From Dictyobacter arantiisoli (lineage in GTDB: Bacteria; Chloroflexota; Ktedonobacteria; Ktedonobacterales; Ktedonobacteraceae), in contig NZ_BIXY01000015.1 of assembly GCF_008326305.1 (NCBI RefSeq), forward strand, positions 1 through 64,000: a stretch of 64,000 nucleotides of DNA. Direction: 5' to 3'. The translations under genes were made by a program, and so were the position numbers. The stretch's first letter is position 1, and each line of letters begins with the position of its first letter. Below the pieces are notes generated by a model. That model was not told the origin of the DNA. It saw only the letters and a list, made by a program, of their open reading frames with translations, and did not search any database. Positions 57,728 through 64,000 of this stretch are shown in pieces.

Positions 57728-58597
57728 GTGGCTCATATCACTGACGTGTTAACTCAAATCATTACGAACCTATATATTTCTACAGGATTATTAGGTCTCG
57801 TGTTAGCAATGGCAATTGAAAGCTGTTGCATTCCATTGCCGAGCGAAATTGTTATCCCTGTAGCCGGGTTATTATTTAATCAGCATAAAATATTAAATGG
57901 AACAACAACTCCGGTTGGTCTGGTTTTAATTGCCCTGGCTGGCGCGGTTGGTTGCCTACTTGGATCAATGATAGCTTATGGCATCGGCTATAAGGGCGGG
58001 CGTCCACTTATGCTGAAATACGGACGCTATGTCTTGATTTCTCAGCACGATGCTGATCTTGCTGATCGTTTCTTTCAGCGTTGGGGAAGCGCGACGGCGT
58101 TCTTCTCTCGCTTGTTGCCTGTGGTGCGAACGTATATCTCGTTGCCCGCTGGTATGACGAAAATGTCATTTAGCAAGTTTTGTGTGTATTCGTTTGTTGG
58201 CTCTTTTCCCTGGTGCCTTCTGCTCGCATACGCAGGTTATGTACTGGGTAACAATATGGCCGTCATCGACCCATATTATAAGAGTTTTGAGTATGTTATC
58301 GTCGCTTTAGTTGTTGTCCTTGTTGTTCTTTATGTCTGGCGTCATATTCGCAACGACCGTCGTGCTCGCGCCGAGCATACTGTAGCTGAAGCGCAAGCCG
58401 CCAATGCTGCACCATTTGCACAGCCTCTGAATAATGCTCCCTATCAGCAGCAACAGTATCAGCAGCAGCCTGTTAAGGGTGGTCAATTTCAGCAACCTAA
58501 CAATGGTAGCCAGTTCCAACAGCCTTATGACAATCAGGCACCTCAAAATTGGCAACAGCCTCAAAATCCATCCCAACCTTTGCCTCCTCGTTGGTAA
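57728..58597 (+). CDS. DedA-family membrane protein with Gln/Asn-rich tail
   Basis: The GTG start at 57728 has GGAGG upstream. The 289 residues begin with the DedA domain (about 1-205): IESCCIPLPSEIVIPVAGLL, LGSMIAYGIGYKGGRPL, and the FSRLLPVVRTYISLPAGMT and FCVYSFVGSFPWCLLLAYAGY segments, with the conserved acidic and arginine residues of this lipid-scramblase-like family. The tail (about 215-289) is Gln/Asn/Pro-rich (QQQQYQQQPVKGGQFQQPNN), cytoplasmic and probably disordered. DedA proteins take part in undecaprenyl phosphate or phospholipid translocation. Confidence 0.9.
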   Translation: MAHITDVLTQIITNLYISTGLLGLVLAMAIESCCIPLPSEIVIPVAGLLFNQHKILNGTTTPVGLVLIALAGAVGCLLGSMIAYGIGYKGGRPLMLKYGRYVLISQHDADLADRFFQRWGSATAFFSRLLPVVRTYISLPAGMTKMSFSKFCVYSFVGSFPWCLLLAYAGYVLGNNMAVIDPYYKSFEYVIVALVVVLVVLYVWRHIRNDRRARAEHTVAEAQAANAAPFAQPLNNAPYQQQQYQQQPVKGGQFQQPNNGSQFQQPYDNQAPQNWQQPQNPSQPLPPRW

Positions 58598-58603
58598 TAA
58601 ACG

Positions 58604-58671
58604 TATCTTTCATTAAAACAAAGCCCCCTATAGTTTTCATGCTATAGGGGGCTTTGTTTTAATGAAAGATA
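58604..58671. terminator. Long bidirectional terminator between DedA and AI-2E permease genes
   Basis: The 30-bp perfect stem is 58604-58633/58642-58671 with an 8-nt loop, flanked by A/T runs. Confidence 0.88.
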
Positions 58672-58686
58672 GTAGGAATCGGTCGT

Positions 58687-59829
58687 TTATGTGCTGTTGC
58701 TGTTTGTCACATCTGGCAGCGGCGTGGTTGTTTTCGCTTCAAATTCTTCGGGATGTTGTTGGCTCCAGGAACGCCAATAGGTCACAATCAGAATCTGGAT
58801 AATGCCAGCAATGGGAGCAGCGAAAAGCGCGCCCAGCAGACCAAATAATTGTGCTCCGATCAATAGTGCTCCAATCGAAACAATGGGATGAATGCCTACG
58901 GAATGACCCAGGATACGTGGAGCTAAAATCTGTCCATCCAGCCCTCCCTGCACTATGCCAGAGAATGCCGTGACGATCAGCCCGGTCTGCCAACCTTTGG
59001 TGAGAAAGGTGAGAATAATCGCCAGGCCAACCGAAAGATATGAACCAATTTGTGGCACAAACTCAAAGACAAAAATGATAATGGCTAGCAACGTTGCATA
59101 AGGAGCACCGATGATAGTATAGCCAATCCACATAATGATGCTAATAATGGTTGCCAGTGTAATTTGCCCGCGCACAAATCCTCCCAGCGTATGATGCAGG
59201 GCATCCAGAAAGAAATTTATTTGGCTGCGCCAGCGTAATGGCGTTTTAGTACGAAACCAGTTTAAAGTTCTGTGTCCATCGATCAGGAAATAAACGCTGA
59301 GCGATGTAACTATGATGATATTAATAACCACAATAAAAATACTATTGACCAGTGGAAAGACATTTCCAAGTACCGAGAGTACGTAGTTGAGTACTTGCTG
59401 GCTTGAATTGAGAAGATCATTGGGCGAAATATGCATTTGTGGAAGCTTTTTGATGAGCGGTTGTAAAAATTGTAGAAAGTGGGGAAGATTATTTTCAATT
59501 GCCAGGAGTAAAGTAGCCAGCTGCCCAATTGCGGTCAGGACCACGAAGTAGATAAGTAAGAGGAGCAGTGCCAGGATACCGATATAGACAATCAGAATAG
59601 CCAGTGGACGTGGAATAATACGCTCAAGTAAATTCACCAGAGGATAAATAACATATGCGATGATTGCAGAAATACCAATGATGACCAGGGACGCAAAGAT
59701 TTTGTTCAGCACAAGCGTGGCGACACTGATAATGATGATCCACGCAACGATGGTGAGCGCAATTAGAAAGCGTCTTGCCCAGACAGTATTGGATATTTCT
59801 TCATCATGGGGATGTATGTCTGGACTCAT
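58687..59829 (-). CDS. AI-2E family transporter
   Basis: The 380 residues have about eight membrane helices and the family signatures YVIYPLVNLLERIIPR, ALHHTLGGFVRGQITLATIISI, EFVPQIGSYLSVGLAIIL and the HSVGIHPIVSIGALLIGAQLFGLLGALFAAP C-terminal block. The family includes Na+/H+ antiporters and possible autoinducer exporters; the substrate is not predictable. It is convergent with the DedA gene. Confidence 0.9.
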   Translation of the reverse strand: MSPDIHPHDEEISNTVWARRFLIALTIVAWIIIISVATLVLNKIFASLVIIGISAIIAYVIYPLVNLLERIIPRPLAILIVYIGILALLLLLIYFVVLTAIGQLATLLLAIENNLPHFLQFLQPLIKKLPQMHISPNDLLNSSQQVLNYVLSVLGNVFPLVNSIFIVVINIIIVTSLSVYFLIDGHRTLNWFRTKTPLRWRSQINFFLDALHHTLGGFVRGQITLATIISIIMWIGYTIIGAPYATLLAIIIFVFEFVPQIGSYLSVGLAIILTFLTKGWQTGLIVTAFSGIVQGGLDGQILAPRILGHSVGIHPIVSIGALLIGAQLFGLLGALFAAPIAGIIQILIVTYWRSWSQQHPEEFEAKTTTPLPDVTNSNST

Positions 59830-60129
59830 GTATCAATCCTTCTCTGCTACCGCCAGGGTGTCTGTTTAGTACAGCTATCAGTACATTGAGCGTGATGACA
59901 ATAAACCTGATCAGAAGATACCAGATTATGCAACTTTTTGTGTCAACCGAAAGATGTAAAGCAGAGAGGGATTTTAGGAGAACATTCTGAGACGTGTAAA
60001 AACTGTAATCGCTTCTGGGCTGTGAGATGGATTAGATTGCATGAGGCACAAAGGGAGCAAGTGATGCTCAAGTAAAGGAAATTGAGGAAGCAAGCTGTAT
60101 GGGTTGCTTCCTCGGAAATAGGGATTGCT
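59830..60129. other. Intergenic region
   Basis: No gene is recognised; only short, weak inverted repeats. Confidence 0.4.
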
Positions 60130-60408
60130 TTAGAGCTGGCTTTTCTCGGCCTGGGCATTCTGCTCTGCATCTTCCGTGTTCATTTTACCTACGAACATGT
60201 AGGCATCGTGACGAACACTGAATGAGCGAACCAGACGATCGTTCGGACCTGGTCCACCACTGGCTGATTGACGCTCGCGAATGAGAAAGATTTGTTCAGT
60301 GAGGGGTTGGACGTAGTAGCGATTTCTCATGAATAAGATTGCGCCGAAATCCCTACATTTCCACATAGGGAGAATGCGCGCCTCCTTGTTTGTAATAATA
60401 CCCATCAC
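60130..60408 (-). CDS. Hypothetical protein (up to 92 aa)
   Basis: I do not recognise this protein. It lacks membrane segments and cysteine pairs; the best conserved-looking part is RNRYYVQPLTEQIFLIRERQ then GPNDRLVRSFSVRHDAYMFVG. Several starts are possible; AAGGAGG upstream of the MWKCRDFG segment favours a shorter product of about 78 residues. It is isolated, with gaps on both sides. Confidence 0.5.
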   Translation of the reverse strand: MMGIITNKEARILPMWKCRDFGAILFMRNRYYVQPLTEQIFLIRERQSASGGPGPNDRLVRSFSVRHDAYMFVGKMNTEDAEQNAQAEKSQL

Positions 60409-61126
60409 AGCGATGCTGTAGGTGGCAAAACAGTAACGAATGGTTCGATTTTATCTTAGACGTGATGTAACGTTCCTCCGACACTGCTCCTCATAAGGAG
60501 CCTCGCCAGGCGCATGAGTGTCTGTGTTTTTGCCCATGTGCAATGCTATGATGGTTCTGGCTGGTGGATCGTGATTGTTCGTCCTTGCTATATATTCCAG
60601 AATCCATATCACATTTGTAATAACAACTATGCTTCCTTGCAGAAAGATGTGATCGCGAATATAGGTGAGTCGCAACGCTGTTTGTGATAGGTATGTACTA
60701 TGCACATTGTCTTGTACGAGGAACGGGGCTCAGGAGAGCAAACGTAAGACTCTATAAGTATACACTATTTTTCTGCAAAATGCCATAGGGAAGAAAAGCA
60801 AAAAAAGAACTTCCTCTTTACTTACGCATAATTTGCATGCTAAGCACACTCATTTATGATGCTTTTCTCTCTTTATTTTTCTTCTGCGCCAGCATCGTTA
60901 CTTGAAAAAGCTGTCCGATTATGAATCATGCCAGATCGTATGCGCAGGGTTGATAGGCGAGAATGTATTCTGTTTTCTTGGGAACACGTGCTGATTAAAG
61001 AAGATGCTGATCACTATCGTTGAGATCTATGATCAATATCAGTGAGAAGAGGATTGTGTAGTAGGATCAGAGAATGTTTCAAGCTCACTTCCAGGCGTTT
61101 TTTTAAGGTATGCAGAAGGGGCAACG
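60409..61126. other. 718-bp region with no supported gene
   Basis: A minus-strand ORF (60451-60705) lacks a ribosome site and any family resemblance. AT-rich segments near 60760-60880 probably hold the promoter of the APC transporter gene. No strong hairpin is seen. Confidence 0.45.
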
Positions 61127-62566
61127 ATGAGTAATGTAATCTGGCGCAAAAAAGATATCTTGCTGTTGCAGTCGGAAGCAGAAACAAGTACCCAACTCAA
61201 GCGAACCCTGGGGGTATGGAGTTTGACGGCAATAGGTCTTGGAGCCATTATTGGAGTTGGAGTGTTTGTCCTCACGGGGGTGGCGGCTGCGACGCAGGCT
61301 GGCCCGGCCATCGCGATCTCATTTATTATTGCTGGTCTGGCCAGTTCTGCTGCCGCATTGTGTTATTCCGAGTTTGCCAGTATGATTCCTGTAGCCGGCA
61401 GTGCCTATACCTATGGCTATGCGGTACTTGGCGAATTGCTGGCCTGGATTATTGGTTGGGATTTATTGATTGAATATACTCTGGTTGTTTCTGTGGTTGC
61501 AATTGGCTTATCTGGTTATGTAAACGCGCTATTGGTGAGCGTAGGTATCCATATTCCTGCTATGATTGTCGGCGCTCCTGGTACTGGTGCAGGACATGGG
61601 GTGGATTTATTTGCGATCTTGATCTGTCTTTTTACCTCCTGGCTCCTGACACGTGGCATGGAAGAGAGTGCGCGCTTCAATTCTATCGTAGTACTCATCA
61701 AGTTGCTTTGCGTCTTGATTACTATTGTGGTGGGGGCCTTTTTTATCAAGCCGGGCAACTGGCATCCCTTTGCTCCCTTTGGATTTCCAGGCATCATGGG
61801 TGGTGCGGCATTGGTCTTTTTTGCGGTATTTGGCTATGACGCAATGAGTACCGCTGCTGAGGAGGCTAAACATCCACAACGTGATCTCCCACTGGCGATA
61901 CTCATTTCGCTATTGATCGCGCTGGTGCTCTATGTCCTGATGAGTCTGGTGTTAACAGGCATTGTTTCCTACAAAACACTCAACAACTCGGCACCAGTTG
62001 CCAATGCGTTTCTGGCCTTACATTTGCCTATTGTCTCAATCATTGTTTCAGTGGGGGCTATTGCGGGTATTAGTAGTGTGCTGTTTGCCTTTATGCTGGC
62101 GGCAGCGCGCATCTGGTTCGCGTTGAGCCGGGATGGATTATTGCCCGTCTGGTTTGCGCACACTCATCCTGTCCATAAGACACCCTATCGCCCGACCTGG
62201 ATCATTGGCATCGTTACCGCTGTGGTGGCTGGCTTTATTCCAATCGCTGTGGTAGCTGAACTGGTGAATATTGGTACTCTGTCGGCGTTTGTAATTGTTT
62301 GTGCCTCGATTATTATCTTACGGCATACCCAACCAACAATTCCGCGCAGGTTTAAGACCCCATTTGTACCTGTTATTCCGATCATTGGTATCATTTTTTC
62401 GCTCTGGCTTATTATCAGTCTACAACCTGTCACATGGATACGTTTTTTGATCTGGCTGGCCCTGGGCCTGGTCGTTTACTTTTTGTATGGTATCAAGCAC
62501 AGTCGATTGAATATACCAGCTGTCCCAACGGCGATAGAAGAAGATACCAATAATCCAAAGAGTTAA
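61127..62566 (+). CDS. APC-superfamily amino acid permease
   Basis: The 479 residues have 12 hydrophobic helices. The N-terminal motif GVWSLTAIGLGAIIGVGVFVLTGVAA carries the unwound helix-1 glycine signature (GAIIGxGxF) of amino acid/polyamine transporters; PAIAISFIIAGLASSAAALCYSEFASMIPVAGSAYTY and FFAVFGYDAMSTAAEEAKHP match the cationic amino acid transporter branch. It imports or exchanges amino acids across the cytoplasmic membrane; the exact substrate is unknown. GGGGCAACG precedes the ATG. Confidence 0.9.
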   Translation: MSNVIWRKKDILLLQSEAETSTQLKRTLGVWSLTAIGLGAIIGVGVFVLTGVAAATQAGPAIAISFIIAGLASSAAALCYSEFASMIPVAGSAYTYGYAVLGELLAWIIGWDLLIEYTLVVSVVAIGLSGYVNALLVSVGIHIPAMIVGAPGTGAGHGVDLFAILICLFTSWLLTRGMEESARFNSIVVLIKLLCVLITIVVGAFFIKPGNWHPFAPFGFPGIMGGAALVFFAVFGYDAMSTAAEEAKHPQRDLPLAILISLLIALVLYVLMSLVLTGIVSYKTLNNSAPVANAFLALHLPIVSIIVSVGAIAGISSVLFAFMLAAARIWFALSRDGLLPVWFAHTHPVHKTPYRPTWIIGIVTAVVAGFIPIAVVAELVNIGTLSAFVIVCASIIILRHTQPTIPRRFKTPFVPVIPIIGIIFSLWLIISLQPVTWIRFLIWLALGLVVYFLYGIKHSRLNIPAVPTAIEEDTNNPKS

Positions 62567-62568
62567 GG

Positions 62569-62670
62569 CTAGCTCGTTGCTCCTGTACTGCGGGCGAGGG
62601 TTGTAAAGATATCAATGGCAGCGAAGGCGGCGCAAGCAAACATTGCTGTGCGAAAGCCACTGATAAACAT
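62569..62670 (-). pseudogene. Possible C-terminal relic of an MFS transporter
   Basis: The last 33 codons of a minus-strand frame (MFISGFRTAMFACAAFAAID...) read like the final helix of an MFS exporter; upstream codons do not continue the family. Its stop lies 3 bp from the APC stop codon. This is weak evidence. Confidence 0.3.
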
Positions 62671-63003
62671 CACTTGCAAAGAGTGTATCTTCTCCAGCAT
62701 AAAAAGGCAAAGATCATCAGGCGGCAACATTGCAAATGAAGAGAAATAGAGAGGATAAAGAGAAAGTCCGGCTTTGAGGAGTACGTATGCAAGACCATTG
62801 CGAGACAACAGAAAGGAAGGGATGCATCTTTGTGCCGGACTTATAAAAACTATAGAATGCTTGCTTAATTTATACAAGACATCATCAGTCAGAATGAATT
62901 GTTCTGATACGCTTCAAGCTGCTTAGAGACAGGCTTTAGCCGTGTCGATAGTTGCTAAAATAGCTCAAATCAAAAGTACTAGTTGGGGTTGGAAAATGAA
63001 AGA

Positions 63004-63036
63004 GGCGAGAAGCAGTTAACCTTACTGCTTCTCGCC
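63004..63036 (-). terminator. Terminator of tmRNA
   Basis: The 13-bp perfect stem (63004-63016/63024-63036) is followed on the minus strand by CTCTTTCATTTT, just beyond the tmRNA 3' end. Confidence 0.8.
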
Positions 63037-63045
63037 CCTTGCGTC

Positions 63046-63415
63046 TGGTGGAGATGAGGGAGAGTTGAACTCCCTGTCCAAACGGCCCTACCGAGGAATG
63101 TACTACAGGTTTAGTCGATGTATTTCTTTATCGCCTTGGGCTCCCATCGACAGGATTCCTAAGCGTTGGCCCTCTAGTCTTTAGTGACAGTTAGAAGACG
63201 GTGGCTGCCACTGCACCTCGTGTGTATGACGCCTGGAACCGCCCCCACGAGGAAAAGGCGGGCAGACGTCGCATCGCTACTTCTTAGGCAGCGAAAGCGA
63301 ATTGTTGTGTTGCTGGTTTGGCAACTATGTTTTGTCGGTTGTTTAACGAGAGTGCGTACCGACACCTCGACCTGCAATTCTTCAATCCAACCGCCTGTCG
63401 AAACCCGACATCCCC
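63046..63415 (-). ncRNA. ssrA: Transfer-messenger RNA (tmRNA)
   Basis: On the minus strand the gene starts GGGGATGTCGGGTTTCGACA and ends CTCATCTCCACCA, the tRNA-like acceptor ends (GGGGAUG pairing with CAUCUCC) with encoded CCA, and the T-arm GGGAGTTCAACTCTCCC. The length is about 370 nt. The tag reading frame is at 63284-63322: resume codon GCC and AKPATQQFAFAA then TAA, a proteolysis tag with the usual hydrophobic end. It rescues stalled ribosomes with SmpB. The 3' end is adjacent to a hairpin terminator, and a promoter lies upstream. Confidence 0.96.
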
Positions 63416-63485
63416 AGATGAAGAAATTGGCTAGCGTTGTGAGAGTTATCCTTTTCGAGCTTTCCCCCCTGCTAACGTATTGGTT

Positions 63486-63514
63486 AGTATATCATAGACG
63501 TTGACAAATAGCAA
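63486..63514 (-). promoter_or_regulatory. Promoter of ssrA
   Basis: On the minus strand TTGCTA (63509-63514) and TATACT (63486-63491) are 17 bp apart, implying a leader of about 60 nt removed by RNase P. Confidence 0.6.
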
Positions 63515-63671
63515 TATCTTTTTCTGGATTTTCTTCTCTTTAACTTTTTCTCTTTACTCATGCGTGTCCGCACTCCAGGTGTTCATCACATACTAAAATG
63601 GCGCAGGCATGTGAGGGTCTACTCGCTCGCGAGTAGCGAGGCCTTGATGGGAGAACCGCGCTTACTGTCAG

Positions 63672-63698
63672 GATGAGAGAGAGTTGAACTCCCTGTTC
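63672..63698 (-). repeat. Degraded copy of the tmRNA 3' T-arm region
   Basis: Of 27 bases, 25 match tmRNA 63053-63079 in the same orientation. It lies 257 nt beyond the tmRNA 5' end. The changes weaken the T stem to GGGAG/CUCUC. Confidence 0.7.
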
Positions 63699-63813
63699 TT
63701 TGCTATGGCTCAGTTGCGAGGAGGTACGTGGGCTTTGTATAATGATGGACGGTATGATGATTAATGGTACCATGGACAACATGGTAATCAGCCAAGGTAG
63801 GTAGGTAAACTTT

Positions 63814-64000
63814 ATGGCGCAGTCCAAACGCTCGCTGGTGCGTATCGCGCATCGGGGCGGTTCGCTTCTTGCCCCTGAGAATACATTGGCCGCTTTTCGG
63901 AATGCTTTGACAATGCCTGTGGATATGCTGGAATTGGATGTGCAGATGAGCCGTGATGGTCAGGTTGTGGTGTTTCATGACGCTACAGTTGAGCGTGTGA
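63814..64000 (+). CDS. Glycerophosphodiester phosphodiesterase, N-terminal part (runs off the right edge)
   Basis: The ATG at 63814 follows an AAGGTAGGTAGG ribosome site. The 62 visible codons contain RIAHRGGSLLAPENTLAAF and ELDVQMSRDGQVVVFHDATV, the substrate and metal motifs of GDPD (UgpQ-like) enzymes, including the catalytic His residues in HRG and HD. It would hydrolyse glycerophosphodiesters to glycerol-3-phosphate and an alcohol. The rest lies outside the window. Confidence 0.9.
   Translation, partial: MAQSKRSLVRIAHRGGSLLAPENTLAAFRNALTMPVDMLELDVQMSRDGQVVVFHDATVERV

Noticed and set aside
60451-60705. 84-codon minus-strand ORF
   Set aside because: No ribosome site, no family resemblance, and odd composition; more likely chance.

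Overview
This 64 kb window looks like chromosome from a Chloroflexota bacterium, most likely a Ktedonobacteria-type soil organism. That placement is an inference from gene style: a YukD-like/WD40 membrane protein, a PASTA-less Ser/Thr kinase with a short extracellular tail, pentapeptide/WD40 fusions, a K+-independent H+-pyrophosphatase, an archaeal-type SHMT, a 60-residue bS21, an EF-P with Asn at residue 34, frequent TTG/GTG starts and moderate GC. No 16S gene is present to confirm it.

Region 1-3.8 kb is a mobile-element remnant, visibly AT-richer than the rest. It holds the 5' end of an IS3-family orfA, a TPR gene beheaded beside it, a small XRE regulator, an unknown 96-residue ORF, an elaborate nested inverted repeat of about 220 nt, and a large serine integrase broken by one in-frame TAA. 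The integrase reading frame ends inside the remaining 3' part of a sodium/solute symporter gene, so this is probably the right-hand junction of an element inserted into that gene.

Region 4-31 kb is mostly conserved chromosome: symporter tail and small membrane partner, YqeY, LON-domain protein, a Gfo/Idh/MocA + aldo-keto reductase fusion, pentapeptide/WD40 protein, MFS exporter, an EF-G paralogue, archaeal-type SHMT, a membrane Ser/Thr kinase, LigA, ABM monooxygenase, a PLD lipoprotein, two adjacent pyrophosphatases (membrane H+-PPase and CBS/DRTGG family II PPase) separated by a 64-nt perfect palindrome, the YukD-like/Tat-motif/WD40 protein, a polyprenyl synthase and a zinc-finger membrane protein.

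Region 31-41 kb has folP-folC, a degenerate asparagine-synthetase homologue lacking its catalytic residues, a C39-like membrane peptidase, a 0.9 kb gene-free patch with three separate inverted repeats, then a rifampin phosphotransferase gene that looks acquired from Firmicutes.

Region 41-64 kb is housekeeping: PIG-L deacetylase, lipoate ligase, THUMP-type RNA methyltransferase, EF-P, ybeY-dgkA operon, bS21, a flippase-like protein, UDP-glucuronate decarboxylase-like epimerase, CPBP protease, GltX, YggT-like protein, bifunctional nuclease, LexA, DedA, AI-2E permease, APC transporter, tmRNA (minus strand) with a degraded copy of its 3' end nearby, and the start of a glycerophosphodiester phosphodiesterase.

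A recurring architectural trait is a long, near-perfect hairpin (14-31 bp stem) at gene ends, especially between convergent genes; in several cases the stop codon lies inside the stem.
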